A DNA stretch of 64,000 nucleotides from Parasponia andersonii (GCA_002914805.1 JXTB01000601.1:74588-138587); one strand, 5' to 3'. Positions 47,157 through 61,526 are shown, numbered from the stretch's first letter. A program made the numbers and translations. The notes: generated by a model from the sequence alone, not told the origin.

Positions 47157-50100
47157 ATGGATGATCTTGATAAGGCAATACTCATACTTTTTGATGAATC
47201 GGGGGCAGTCGATTCGGATTTGAAACTAAAGGCAAAGGAATATTGTGATAAAATTAAGGAAGAAGCTGCAATCTATAGAATTTGTATCGAAAGGTTATGC
47301 TTTTCTAACCTGGTTCAGGTCCAGTTTTGGTGTTTACAGACTCTTCATGATGTTATCCGCGTTGGGTATTCGGCGATAAGTCCGGAAGAGAGGTATTTGA
47401 TTAGAAAATCGGTGTTTTCCATTGCGTGCTTCGAGGGTCTTGATGATCGCAATGTTGTTAGGGTGTTAGAAGGTCCTGCATTTATAAAGAACAAGCTTGC
47501 TCAGGTTCTGGTGACTCTGATATATTCCGAGTACCCTTTAGTTTGGTCATCTTTGTTTGTCGACTTTTTGCCTCATTTGAGCAAAGGAGCAGCTGTAATT
47601 GATATGTTTTGTCGAGTTTTGAATGCATTGGATGTTGAATTAATCAGTTTGGACTACCCACGAACGCCTGAGGAATTGACTGTTGGAGGCCGGGTGAAGG
47701 ATGAGATGAGGCAGCATTGTGTATCCCAGATAGTCAGAGCTTGGTTTGATATAATATCTATGTATAGAAATTCAGATCAAGAACTTTGTACTAGCGTATT
47801 AGAATCCATGAGGAGATACGTTTCTTGGATTGACATCGGCTTAATTGTGAATGACGCTTTTATTCCGTTGTTGTTCGAGTTGGTTTTGGTTGATGGACTG
47901 TCTGACCAACTTCGTGGTGCTGCAGCTGGGTGTTTGTTGGCAGTTGTTTCAAAGCGAATGGATCATCAAACAAAATTATCTCTTTTGCAAAGTCTTCGTA
48001 TAAGTCGGGTTTTTGGTCTGGTAAACAAAGATGGTGATTCCGAGTTAATATCTAGCTTAGCCGCACTTCTTACAGGGTACGCAGTGGAGGTTTTAGAGTG
48101 CTTTAAACGGTTGAATTCTGAGGACTCTAAGGGTATATCGATGGAGCTTTTGGATGAGGTTTTACCCTCTGTTTTTTATGTAATGCAGCATTGTGAGTTA
48201 GATACGACATTTAATATCGTTCAGTTTCTTTCTGGTTATGTTGCCACAATGAAGAGTCTGTCTCCTTTGAGGGAGAAACAGCTGCTTCATGTGGGTCAGA
48301 TATTGGAAGTGATTCGTTCCCAGGTACTCTATGATCCCATGTACCGTGATAATCTTGATGTGTTGGATAAGATTGGGAGAGAGGAAGAAGATAGGATGGT
48401 GGAGTTTAGAAAGGATTTGTTTGTGCTGTTACGTTGTGTAGGTCGTGTAGCTCCTGATGTTACTCATCTATTTATCCAAAATTCATTAGTTAGTGCTGTT
48501 GCGTCTCCATCAGACAGGAATGTAGAAGAGGTGGAAGCTGCTCTTTCTCTTCTCTATGCATTTGGTGAGTCTATGAGTGACGAGGCTATGAGAACTGGAA
48601 GTGGACTCTTGAGTGAGTTGGTGCCGATGCTTTTATCGACGAGGCTTTCTTGTCATTCGAACAGGCTGGTGGCACTCGTCTATTTGGAAACAGTAACAAG
48701 ATATTTGAAGTTTATTCTGGAAAATACACAATATATTCCTTTGGTTTTGAGTGCTTTTCTTGATGAAAGGGGCATACACCACCCAAGTATCAACGTGAGT
48801 CGAAGGGCGAGTTATCTATTCATGAGGGTTGTGAAATTGCTGAAAGTGAAGCTTGTCCCTTTCATAGAGACAATTTTGCAGGTAGGTGAAATGAACCATC
48901 TGGTTCTCTTCCGCCTCCTCAAATATCTCTTAATGTGTACCCTAACTACGATGCACCTCACATAAATTTTCCTCGTGTATTTTCCCTTCTCATTTAGACA
49001 GGATGGCTTAATATATCTGTCATTTTCTTCCTTTTTCTATATCGTTTTGAATCTTTGATGATGGTGTTTTCAGAGCTTACAAGACACGGTTGCGCGCTTT
49101 ACAAGTATGAATTGCACATCAAAAGAACTTTTGGGATCTGAAGATGGCAGTCACATTTTTGAGGTATTCATTTAATATGCATAGTAGTGAGCTTGCATGT
49201 CGGTGTTTATGCATTTGTTCAGTTTGTGGAAATATAATTTGTTAATGCTAAGGGTGGTCTAATTTGTGAACCTATTCACAGGCGATTGGTTTATTAATTG
49301 GGATGGAAGATGTGCCACTGGCTAAGCAATCTGATTATCTTTCTTCTTTGCTCACTCCTCTTTGTCAACAGGTTACAGTTATTTGCAGTCAGCAAGTTTA
49401 TAATATCTTCGGAACCTCCAATTTTAGTTTTCTTAAATTCTGAGATAAAAAGTTTCGTATGGTTTCCTACTTAGCTTGGTTTTTTCTCATTTTAAAAAAA
49501 TCCAGGTAGAGGCATTGATCATGAATGCCAAAGTATTGACTCCCGAAGAGACACCTGTAAAAGTTACTAATGTACAACAGATAATCATAGCAATTAATTC
49601 TCTCAGCAAGGTTTCTTTCTGTTCATGCTTTTGCTGCAATTAACTCTTCTATATCTTTTCTAGGATAGTATTTGTTCAATGTGTTCACCAGTGTTCTTAT
49701 TTAAACCAATAATGTTACTTTCATTCTGTCACGTACTGATGTAAATTTAGGTACTTGTATAGTTTTTGTAAAAAGTAAAATTACAATGTTTGGGTTATTA
49801 CTTGAACTGCCTTCTCACGTTGTCTGACTCTACATGCAATCCAGGGTTTCAGTGAACGTCTTGTAACTGCTAGCCGCCCTGCAATCGGTGTCATGTTTAA
49901 GCAGGTTGGTGTTTAAGATCATTTGATACAACTTTCTTTTTTTCTTTTTTTTTTTCCCCTCCCTTTATTGCCCCCTCTCCCACTTTCAAAAGTAAAAAAA
50001 AAAAAATTGCATATGCACACGAAAAAGATAATAATGAAGAGGCGAAGAAACTAGAGTTGTCCCATTCATGAACTTCATGATTACAAATCACAACTCTTGG

Positions 50101-53100
50101 GTGTATATGTCTGTATACATGTTCTTTCTGGATTATTGAAAGAGGCTGTATTTGCTCAAGACCTTCGGTTGATTAAATCCCCAATGGAGATTCTCTATCC
50201 TAGTCTAGATTGGGGGTTGTACTGGGGTTTTCTCTCTCTCTCTCTCTCTCTCTTTGTGTGTGTGTGTGTGTGTTTCTAGATAATTTGATGGAGCCATGGA
50301 AGTAGGTGTTGATGTGAAATGTAATAGAACTGTCATTATTTTCTTTACACTAACGATTTGTTTTGCTTTCGTTGTGACCAAGACGTTGGATGTTCTCCTC
50401 CAAGTGCTTATTGTATTTCCAAAGATAGAGCCTTTGCGAAGCAGGGTAAGTGTTGAGGATAGGATTGTGGAAGGCTTGGAAGTTCACATGTACTTTATCA
50501 AATGTATCTATTATCTGATGCTACTTTATCTGCTATTAGGTGACATCATTTATACACCGCATGGTGGAGACTTTGGGAGCATCTGTCTTTCCTTACCTTC
50601 CTAAGGCATTGGAGCAGTTGCTTTCAGAAAGTGAGGTACAAAACAGTAAAAGAGCACCAATTTTCACTTTCCTAGGTTTTTAATTGAGAACAATTTTCCA
50701 GAATGTTGTTTTGTACCCATTGATAACAAATATATACAGAAAAATTTACTATATAGATATGAAAGATGCAGAAGGTTGGCAGTAAGGTTGTATTAGCTCT
50801 TGACCTGGTTTTACCTGCTCTTTTCTTGTCAATAATGGTATTTGACTTATTAGCTTTCATATTTTCAGACATATTTGTGACTGAAAAAATGCTTTGATTT
50901 ATCATTTTGAATTTTTCTCCTAGTGTTTTTCTTGTGCTTGATTTTCTTTTCTGCATAAGTAAAGCCTTATGGTGATCTTGTGCTATTGTAAATTTATAAT
51001 AAGTAGTCAAGACAAAAAATAAGAAAGTTGTAGAAAATCATGGTTGAAACTGTTAGTTGTCAGTAGAATTTAGTTCTGCGTGAGCAATTTTATTACTTCA
51101 TTAAGTTTTATTTAATATTGGGTTTGCTGCAGCCAAAGGAGATGGTTGGTTTGCTTTTGTTACTCAACCAACTCATATGCAAGTTCAGCACATTAGTCCA
51201 CGACATCTTGGATGAAGTATTTCCCACTATTGCTGGTAGGATATTGAGTGTTATTCCAAGAGATGTATTTCCATCGGGACCCGGAACCAATACTGAGGTA
51301 TAGAAATGCTGAAATTATGAAATTTGTTGTTGCACTTCATAAGTAGCTGATTGATGATTTTCGGTCTAAAATAGTTATGCATTTGTAATTGATCTAGCTG
51401 TGTATTCTCCATTTTTTCGATCAATATCTACAAATATGTGAAGATAAACTATGATTTTGGGTTTTGTGGAGTTGTGTTGGTATGACCTGAATTTGAAGTT
51501 TAAAGAAAAATGTTGATGCGCTCGAACTGGCTATATGCTGGAATTTTCATTATTTAGTCTCCTAAAGTTGTAAAAACAGAAGTTAATTTCTAGAGTTATT
51601 TGTTCTTTCAGTCTTTTAATGACATTATGTATATTTGTGTTTATAAATATGATCCATTATAGCGGTGGCTCTAAAAGTGATGGGGTCTGGGGTTTGGTTG
51701 TAGGGCATTCATTGCCGGATCTATGGTTTGAACTGAAATTGAAATATTGTGGAATCATACTTGGGATGAAAGGGGAAAGGAAGGATATGAAGAGAGCATT
51801 TACTTTTAACAATTTTATACCGTATATTAAGGCTTCTTGAGTTTTTATTGCAGGAAATTCGTGAATTGCAAGAACTTCAGCGTATTTTGTATACTTTTCT
51901 TCATGTGATAGCCACACATGACCTTTCTTCCATTTTTCTGTCTCCAAAAAGTAGAGGCTACTTGCATCCTATTATGCAGTTGCTTCTGTTCACCGCCTGT
52001 AAGCATAAGGATATCCTTGTTAGAAAGGTTTGGTACATTCTGTATCTCTTGTTTGCTTCAATTTAAAATGGATGATGTACCTTCAGTATTGAGAGCTCTT
52101 GAACTGATTTTTTTTTTTCCCAAAAAACTTCCGTGACTTAGGCATGTGTTCAGATATTGATTAGATTAATCAAAGATTGGTGTGCCAAGCCTCTTGCTGA
52201 AGAAAAGGTAAGTTCTTTAGTTTCTTTGTTGATTATATTACCTTGATTAAATTTACATTCCTCATTGTCGAAACCTTTTCTTTTCCAGGTACCTGGTTTC
52301 CAAAGTTTCATAATTGAGAACTTTGCAACAAATTGTTGTTTGTATAGCGTCCTTGACAGATCCTTCGAATTTCGCGATGCAAATACTGTAAGATGATTAA
52401 TATTAGTACTGTTTGAGCTGTTATTGATGAAATTGATTGAAGTATTATATTTTTCTCAGTTGCCGCGTCTTATCAGTCATTCATTGCCTCATTAGTTTGT
52501 GTTACTGAAGTTGTACAGGCATAATATTAACTGATAAAACAAGTGCGATTCTACCATGTTACAAGCTCAAAATAGTCATTCCTTTCAAACGCAATGTTAT
52601 TTGTAATTTTTGAGAAATAATAATGCATTGTTTTCCTTGCACACCACCATTTGGTTACACTTTTATGTTGATTACTTATTCTATATCGCAGCTTGTTTTG
52701 TTTGGAGAAATTGTGTTAGCTCAAAAGGTCATGTATGAGAAGTTCGGTGACAATTTTCTAGTTCATTTTGTTTCAAAGGGTCTTTCAGCAGCACATTGCC
52801 CTCAGGATTTGGCAGAGCAGTATTGCCAGAAGTTGCAGGTATTGATCCAGCTTATTGGGAAACGTGATTTTTTTGGTGATTATCACTAGGCTTTGATTTA
52901 TATATTCATTTGGCCTTCCAGATGCTGCAGTGTTTTTTCGTTATAGGTGGTGCTTTGCCCACCCTTGTTATTTCAAGGGATATATGTCTGTTTAGGAAAT
53001 CTGTTAACTAAATTATTCTAAAGTTATTTTGACCAACACTGAGGTCTTTCTTCTTCTTCTTCTTCTTCTTCTTCTTCTTTTGCCTTTTTCTTCCTGTTAT

Positions 53101-53664
53101 AAATATTCTATACTTGCATTTGGAAAAAAAAAATGAAGGAAGAAGAAAAGCTTTGACATACAGAGACATTATATTCTAGTTATTAAGAATGCAGAAAGGT
53201 TTTACGAATAGAAACAGTATGTTCTAGTTAAAGATTAAATTGCATAGGTAAAGGCCAAGACCTTAGGCAAAAGTTTACGGTCCAAATTGTGTAGCCAAAT
53301 CAATGGAATGGCTCAACTGTATTCGTTATTAATTAGTCTAATGACTTAAGCTTTAAGTGGCAATATAAATATCAAGTGGACAGTATGCGGGGTTCAATTT
53401 CTGTTCTCTAAATTTTTGAGTGTTCTGCTAGAACTTGTTTGTTCATGTTAATTTATGATGGAGAATTTTGAGTCTTTTGTTTTATTAATTATACAAATTG
53501 CTCACAGGAATAACTCAGAAAATATTCACTAATTGATTTCTCTCCTCTCTAATTTATTTATTTATTTCTCTCAGGGTACTGATATCAAGGCATTGAAATC
53601 ATTTTACCAGTCGCTTGTTGAAAATTTAAGGGTTCAGCAGAATGGGAGCCTTGTTTTCAGATAG
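47157..53664 (+). CDS. PSD: Exportin-T, tRNA exportin (PAUSED orthologue)
   Basis: A karyopherin-beta that carries mature tRNA from nucleus to cytoplasm with Ran-GTP; Arabidopsis PAUSED mutants have delayed leaf initiation. Thirteen coding exons: 47157-48881, 49074-49163, 49282-49371, 49506-49610, 49845-49904, 50383-50445, 50540-50635, 51133-51297, 51854-52027, 52142-52207, 52289-52387, 52692-52838, 53575-53664. Every junction is GT-AG at phase 0, giving 989 residues (PAUSED is 988). The large first exon encodes the N-terminal HEAT-like half, including LVQVQFWCLQTLHDVIRVGY, the exportin N-terminal motif, and KNKLAQVLVTLIYSEYP. Later exons encode conserved blocks such as EDGSHIFEAIG, RLVTASRPAIGVMFKQ, LICKF and LAEQYCQKLQG. 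The ATG at 47157 (MDDLDKAI) matches the family's start. It appears intact. Confidence 0.97.
50230..50272 (+). repeat. (TC)n-(TG)n microsatellite in an XPOT intron
   Basis: About 12 TC units are followed by about nine TG units in the intron between coding exons 5 and 6. A likely polymorphic marker. Confidence 0.95.
53046..53079 (+). repeat. (TTC)n microsatellite in the last XPOT intron
   Basis: About eleven TTC units lie in the 736-bp final intron. Confidence 0.95.
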
Positions 53665-56600
53665 CATCAGTAGACAAAAAGTCATGTTCCCCCAATAGCT
53701 TCTGTTAGGGACGTACTATCTTGTCCAGTATCATAACAATGCATATTTTTTTGCCAAAGGTAATTATAACCATTGTGTGGATGTCAGTTTCGATCTTCTA
53801 GTGTTCGTCTCAAAATTTTTGGCATTGCACTTAAATTTGGGAAATCTTGCAGGGTTCTTTTTCTGTACATATAGTCTTTTCGGCTCGCTTTGAATGAGGT
53901 ATAGAAGCAGTCTTTGTTAATTTAAACCATTTTTGATTCGTTTTTCACCAAATTACCTGTACAGTCCCGCTCATGTTTTGCTGTTCTGTTGTTTGTAATG
54001 CAGTTGTATATTTAAGGACGAAATTTTATTTGTGAAAATTTTCTTTTACATCCATCAGCAATTTGGAGCTGCTTGGTCTGAGTTCAAGTTTCCTTGGTTT
54101 TGTCGATATATTTCATTTTCCCATCTTATTTGATGATGTATACATTATCTTTTTTTTTTTTTTTTTTTTTTTTTTTTGGGGTGGGGATTTTATAGAATTC
54201 CAGTGTTCAATTCATCAACAATTTTGATGCTTCCCTTTTGAAGCAGCTCCTAATAGTTGGTGATGAGTTTTGTAGGTGTTCATTATTTGTAGTCTTTTCC
54301 ATTTAATCGAAGTCTAAAGAGAAATAAATAGAGAATGTGCCTGCACCTACAAGTATTTCTTCCTGCATCTTTTAATCACTGTTGTTTTAGTAATGAAGAC
54401 ATAAATGATTTTTTTACCACATCATATTTCTATTAGAAATCCCAAAAGCGACCGATTTATTTACAGTAAAAAAAATATTTACTTTGTTCTTTAAATACGA
54501 CACTGATCTATGTAGAAAAATGAAGTCATCTCATGCCAATGGTACGCTGATATAGACGTCTAAATTTGACTGTTTGAATGGTGAAATAGGCTTTAGAACT
54601 TTGCACCTTAGCTGTATGCCATAAAATTTAAATCTGGTTTAGATGGCGACAAATCAAAAATGGGTTGGTGAAACTCAACATCACCGAAGGATCTATCGAG
54701 TTTATGATATATAAAACTCAAACATTAGCTTAATCCATGTTCTGTCACCATTAGTAACCTGCATACTCGGAACTCGTGCTTTGAAATTCTTTGCTGTGAT
54801 CACTGTGATATTTGATAGATTAACCAATAAAAGGTACTTTGCCATTATTGGGCTAAATTTCGTCTTTCGGTTACAATTACAAGGATCCGTGTATATTCTT
54901 ATTTTCTCGAATTGATATGTCCCACCTGACTTTTTAAACCAAATTTTAAGAGTTAGATGAGAAAATGTTGAGCCTTATAAGCCATTACAAGATGTGTTTC
55001 TTCACAAGCTTCATTTCACTTCATTTCATGGTGTCAAATCACGTCAAGACGTGTTCCGAGTAATATCATAATCTTTTTGTATCATTTAAAAGATTGTACA
55101 AATAGGGGAAACAAGATGGAAACACAGCAACCGAAAAAAAAAAAGAAATAAAAAAGAAGATGGAAACACAGCGGATGTATGACTTTTGTACCCCAAGAAA
55201 TAACGATATTGTGCTTATTGAGGCTGTCAGCCTCAAATTAATCAATCTTTCTAAATTCTAATCAAGTTGGCATCTGTGAAAAATAGACAAGAAAATCTTT
55301 GCGCACTAGTCTCCAGGAGGTCATATATCAAATAACGTTTTCTTAATAATTATCATCATTTTTGAACGCCATTTAAATAAAATGATATTGGTAGACTATG
55401 TTTTTGCTTGAAACTGTGATTTTCTTATTTGTTTTCATCCGATTCCCGTTGAAGGACGCAGCTAAAATTTGACCACATTAGCAATGTGATCAAGCATCGT
55501 TATTTTTTATTTAGTCTGTTTAACATTTTCTACTATTGCAGCACCTTTAATAATTACTTGATCTTTGGTTTTTATTTTTCTGGAATATTGTATTCATTTG
55601 TTTCAAATTGTGTATGAGTTTACTAATCGATCTATTTGAAATTTTCACTTATATTCTAGCATATCCTCTTGACTTTTTTCTCATTTGAAAGGGAAAAAAA
55701 CAAAATGGGTTGGTGCAAAAACCTGTAATGATTTCCTGAAATGTGAAGGGTTTTCTCAGATTGCCTCCTTTTTCATAGCCTTCCAATTCCAAGCATGTGT
55801 TGTTATAATAATTCAAGCAAGTGGCATAAGACACTCGTTTGTCGCCTAATACAAAAATCCCTACTAAATTACTTTTGCGAACTCTTTCATATATATATAT
55901 ATATATATATATGTAAGAAAATATAAATCCGTTGTAAAATTCTGTTTTATTTAGATATATATATTTTATTCTTTGCTAGAACATCTTGTTCTATGGCTGC
56001 AATTGGAGCATTATACGTGGAACATTTCATTCATAAAACAACTTCCACGTGTCAGCCGCCTCAAGCAATAATATCAACAACAGGTAACAGACGAAGGAAC
56101 CATTAAAATTGATGTTAAAACTTACAATGAAATACATACGTAAAAGACCTCATTTAAAGCTGAGCTTAATTTATAAATTGAACCTATAAATTCATCCAAC
56201 TAGTCTATTTCTCTTTTTTAACTAATTAATCAGTTTAGGCAATAAACATTTTAGCCAATAACTAATTGTCCGCACAAAGATGTCACTCGAAAACAAACAA
56301 AGACTTTAATCCATTTACTTGGAAAATCAACAAAGGTTAATTACTTTTCCCCCCTATTTCTTGGCCGTAAACAAGCAGGAATGTTGAATTTTTTTGCAAA
56401 TCATAGTTACCTGCTTGACCCCGCAGCCTGTAGCAATTTCGTTTTTTTCTTTCATTCTTCTCTCTTTTTTGGGTCCTCAAATATCCACAAAAGTAACTTT
56501 CCATCCCATTATTTTATACATAAATTTCACATAAAGGAGGAGTTTAATGAGTGCCGTAATACTTAGCTGTATAGGATTCCTTTTTTTTTTTTTTTTTTGT

Positions 56601-57896
56601 TTTGTCTAGTCATGTCAAATAATTATAATTAGGTTTTGTTTATATTTTCTTATTTGCATGATTGTTACCACGTGGCAAATGAGTTACTATGAAAATAGAA
56701 AAGTTGTCCTGTTCTCTTTATTTTTGCTCCGGAAAATAAGTTTATTTTCATTGAACCATTTTGGTTACTTCCAAGAGAGATGAAATTAGTATAAAGGACC
56801 CAAAAATATTGAACTGTATTTCGTTAAGATCAAACAATAGATGTTAAGTGAAGATCGAATTTGATTTGATTTTCTTTTATTTTTTTTCATATGTGATGCG
56901 TCATCATCATCTTTAATTCCTGAAAATTATCTACATTTATTTTTCTATTGTCAATGTGTTGGCACCTCAAAAATCACGTAAAAAAACGTGTTAATTATCA
57001 TCATCAACAATATTACTCGGAACTAAAAAAGACTAATATTAGGGACACTCAATTTTTGTACACAAATTGCACTAATTAATGGGTTCATACCATTTAAAGT
57101 TGTAGACTTAAAATCATGCCATATCATTTTGGTTAAAATTTTTGGTTATTGTAGTATTACTTACTAAAAGAAAATGGAACAATTTCTTCTTTCACACGTA
57201 AGTGATTTTTTCCCCCCTGGTTTTTGGATTAATCCGAAAAATCAATTCCACGTTCGGCTTCCTTGTGTCTATGTTCCAACTTCGAACTAAGTTAAGCGTG
57301 TGGGCGAAGGATGCAAGAAAAAGGAAAAGAGGTACAATGTATTCTTTTTCCTTACGAACGATATTATAGACTCTGCCCAAAATGCCCTAAGGGGAAGGTC
57401 TCCAAAAGTCGGAACAACTGAAATAACCTAGGAACTCCATTTTGTCACATGACATCAAAACAAAAATTATCAAAGGAAATGACCTAATTGTTAAAATATG
57501 AATCATACTTCATACCCAAAAACCTTTTTCTGATGTCAATATTGCCAATATCTCTTTACTTTCTAAACATTAGACGTGGGGACTCTTTCTTCTAGACTCT
57601 AGAGCTGCAATAATTATATCTATTTCATAGTCAAATATGTGAATATTTGGCAGTAACAAGAAAAACAAAAATTAATTAAATAATCATAGAGGTGCTTTTT
57701 TGGTTATCATTGGGTCATTGACTTCTTTATCAAGTCCTCTATACTCAAACCTATTTCTACCCCCACATTAATCCACTAATATTCGTCCAATCCTTACATG
57801 CTAAGCTAGCTAGCCTGATCTCCAAAACTATAGAGCTAGCCTAGCTAAAACTAAATTGGCCCTTTAATTTTAATTTTGTTTTATTTTTTAAAAAAT
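53665..57896. other. Spacer between XPOT and the kinase gene
   Basis: About 4.2 kb without a supported gene. The first few hundred bases are the likely XPOT 3'UTR. A T run of about 28 lies at 54151-54177, and a TA microsatellite at about 55891-55912. Two G-boxes (CACGTG at 56046 and 56669) lie 1.2-1.9 kb upstream of the kinase and could belong to its promoter. Nothing resembling a phenylalanyl-tRNA synthetase gene is seen here. Confidence 0.5.
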
Positions 57897-60290
57897 ATGA
57901 CTCTCAAAAAGATGATCATGCTCAAATCCTTCTTGCCTTCATGTATGAAGCCCCAGAAATCAGCCTCAGATAAGTCCAGATTTACGGTTTTGAAAGAGAC
58001 AAGTTCTCTGAGATTGTCACTTTCCGATGTAAGTAACTCATCGGTGGCTTCACTCATGAGTGATCTATCAAGTTCATATTTTGGTTCAAACCTTCATATT
58101 TTTACACTTAAGGAGCTAAAGAACATAACCCATGACTTCGCCAAGAGTAACTTTCTTGGAGAAGGTGGCTTTGGACAAGTGTTTAAGGGGTTCATCGATG
58201 AGAAGCTCAGGTCTAATTTGACACCTCAATCAGTGGCAGTTAAGGTTCTTGATTTGGACGGCAAACAAGGACATCGGGAGTGGTTGGTAAGCATTTTATA
58301 AGCCGTAGTATTATATATATATATATATTATATATATATATCTATATATGTATGTATGTATGGTCATGATGATCAATTTAATTATTTCTCTTAACTTATG
58401 ATAGTGGTTTATTAACTAATATTTATGTAATAATGTTTGGAATAATGATCTGATTGATTATTTTATTTCAGGCCGAGGTAATTTTTCTGGGACAACTAAA
58501 GCACCCTCATCTCGTTAACTTGATTGGATATTGCTGTGAAGATGAGCACCGGCTTCTTGTCTATGAGTTCATGATTCGAGGCAATTTAGAGAACCAACTT
58601 TATAAAGGTAAATACTATAGTAACTTTCTATCAATATTAGTACTGTTGTTATGATTTCAATAATAAATTTTCTTTCCCCTAAAAAAAAAAAATCTGAACT
58701 GGGTTTTGATGAATATTGTTGTTATGGTTATTATCAATATCATTTTAATTGAATCTTTACTAGTAGTGATGTTAACCTGCTTATACATATATTTATACAG
58801 GTTATTCTGGAACATTACCATGGTTAACGAGAATAAAAATAGCAATTGGAGCTGCAAAAGGACTGACTTTCCTCCACGAGGAAGAAAAACCCGTCATATA
58901 TCGAGATTTCAAAGCTTCAAATATCTTATTAGATTCTGTGCGTAACTTTTCTCTTGTCCTCTTTTGCACTTTCGTATTCTCCTTGTATATGTCTTATCAT
59001 GCACCAAACTTTGTTTTAATAATTAATAATTATAAGTTCGCATACAACAATTAATAGATTCTTCTTTTTTTTTTTTTAATAAAAAAATACTTATTGACAA
59101 TAATTTATATTTTTATTTATTTTGCAGGACTTTACTGCTAAACTCTCTGATTTTGGCCTAGCCATAGATGGTCCGCAAGGAGATGAAACACACGTTTCAA
59201 CGCGCGTAATGGGTACACAAGGCTATGCAGCTCCCGAGTACATTATGACAGGTAATTTTAAACATATATATTCTTAATTTCTTAAGATACATGCACATAT
59301 GTAAATATTATCTCCTCATTATCTTCTGAAAAGTACTAGTAATATTGTGATAACTCTATTCCTATTCCCAATTTTAATTTTTCTTTTCAAAAACAACAAA
59401 CTCATCATTTAGTTGATAATTGATTCTACTATTTGAGTTAGTTTATTTAATTATAAAATCAGTTACTGTAATTTACAATATACTAATTTTCACCAATCAT
59501 AAAGTAACAAATCTAAGTTATGAAAAAGGAAAATTGGAGTTAGAATAAGTAAGTATCCATGCTATTATTCCTTTCTTAATCAATAGCAATATAGCATAGA
59601 GAAGTTACACTTATATATATATATATATATAAAACTTGCATTGATGTGTTATATATATGTGAATATTTTTTAGGTCATGTGACGACTATGAGCGATGTAT
59701 TTAGCTTTGGGGTGGTTCTATTGGAGCTATTAACGGGTAGACGATGCTTGGACAAGAGCCGACCAAGTAGGGAGCAGAACCTAGTGGAATGGGCTAAGCC
59801 ATTTTTGAAGGATGCCCATAAAATCGACCGCATAATGGACCCCAGGCTCGAGGGTCAGTACTCGGTTGAAGGTGCTAGGAAAGCGGGTGCATTGGCTTAT
59901 CAATGCCTGAGCCACCACTCCAAGTCACGGCCCACAATGAGAAGTGTGGTCAAGACCTTGGAGCCGCTTTTGGGCTTGACTCATGATATCACTGTACCCT
60001 TTGTTTACGTTGTTCCAACCGAAGGAGAAGCGGAAAGTACCCCTAAGAATGGACAAGATCAGAGTGGAAATGTGAATGAGTGTGATGTCGTGGTGGACCA
60101 AGTAGTGGTGATGAATGGAAACCAAGGAGAGGAAAAGGAGGTGGAAAAGGAAGGAAAGGGCCAGCGACGACGCAGCAAAAAGGGTTATAGGCACAAGTAT
60201 AGGATTAGGTCATTGAGGTCTAATAACGCGGTCTATTCTGATACTGCTTTGTATAAAACTCTTGGAATTGGTTTGTATTCCCCAAGATGA
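57897..60290 (+). CDS. Receptor-like cytoplasmic kinase, class VII (PBL/RIPK-like)
   Basis: A Ser/Thr kinase of the family that relays signals from surface receptors in immunity and growth. Five coding exons: 57897-58286, 58472-58607, 58801-58937, 59128-59251, 59674-60290, all GT-AG, giving 467 residues. The domain starts near residue 69 ([13 protein letters not shown]). It has the glycine loop GEGGFGQV (88-95), the ATP-binding Lys116 (VAVK), the catalytic loop [11 protein letters not shown] (209-219, the usual class VII form), DFG (229-231) and APE (256-258). [20 protein letters not shown] (263-282) is a family signature. The C-terminal tail is acidic, then strongly basic ([14 protein letters not shown]). 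I chose the ATG at 57897 because the frame extends upstream only through a TTG. There is no Gly2, so no N-myristoylation; Cys16 could be palmitoylated. Its position near XPOT suggests an orthologue of At1g72540. Confidence 0.95.
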
Positions 60291-60684
60291 GCGCTAGAGA
60301 GGGAATTGAGCAAAAGCCAAAAGGGTATTATCAAAAGATAGCTAAAGATTACAAAAAGCTAATAATGATGAAAAAAAGAACAGAAAAAGGAGGAGGATAA
60401 AGTGTTTGTATGTTATGTACATTAGATTTGTTTATTTTTTTTCTTTTGATTTTTTGTTTTTGTAAGATTGAGATAATGTCCATCATACCAGAATAGATAT
60501 GCCGTAGAAGGTGGGGGAACTTTAATTTTAGGTATGTGTTAGCTTTTCATACCTTTTAAGTGAAAATTATCAGTGTACGTATGTTGTAAGTCAACTCTGT
60601 CTTCTTTTTGGTACAAAGTCTCCTTCGTTTCCATTTTTTTAAATGCTTTCCCATATATATGAGATTTTTTTTTATGTCTTTGTC

Positions 60685-60718
<34 letters not shown>

Positions 60719-61526
60719 ATATATCTTCATGCATTCATAATGTCAAACTGGATTAGCGTGAATTATGGACTTGTGAGCCAACATGTAAAACGGTCGATCT
60801 CAAACTATAGTTTATTATATATAACAAGATTTTAGTGTTATAAGATTTCTCATTTAAAAATTTCCATCCAGAAGCTAGTCTTTAATTATTTAGAGAGGAA
60901 GATTAGAAAAGCATTCCTGAATCCTGATTTATTCTAGGGATTATGAACGAAAATTCTTGGATGTTTCTCTCAAAAATAGATAATATGGTATACTAGTATG
61001 CTGGTCGGCAAGGATTTACATTGGTTCTTAGCTGAAATTTCTAAGTCAATATTCTAAAGATCAATTGGAATAGCATGGTCCATTCAAAGTCTGAACAACC
61101 CATGATAGAGAGTCCACTCCATTTTTAGAATGACATGGCAAAAGATTCCATGGATATGGTCTAGAATTATCATGGGCCAAACCTCTCACGTTAATTTCCA
61201 CCCTTGTACCAACCCCACCCAATGCCTAAATTGAACTTGAAACCATCATCTTTGAATATAAAAGGAGCCATATCGTAGACTTGAATTAAATTTCTAATGC
61301 ATTTTCATAATGAAGGACAATTGCTCTTCGTTAATTATGTGCCTGGAGCAACTAACAAGTATACGAAAATAAATAAGAAGCAAATAAGAGATAATAAGGA
61401 GCAAAACTATTAAATTGATTGGCGGAGCTAGACATGGGTTAAGTATATGACATACGTAACTGGAGCTTAGAAAGCTATAATTATTAGGAAAATTAGTTAT
61501 TTTGTCCTCTTATATTTGTTATCAAT
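60291..61526. other. Kinase 3' region and spacer
   Basis: Includes the likely 3'UTR of the kinase, then a TA/CA microsatellite near 60686-60718. No other gene or element is recognised. Confidence 0.5.

Noticed and set aside
57876-57896. Seven extra N-terminal codons for the kinase
   Set aside because: The extension begins with TTG, not ATG. The first ATG at 57897 is the sensible plant start.
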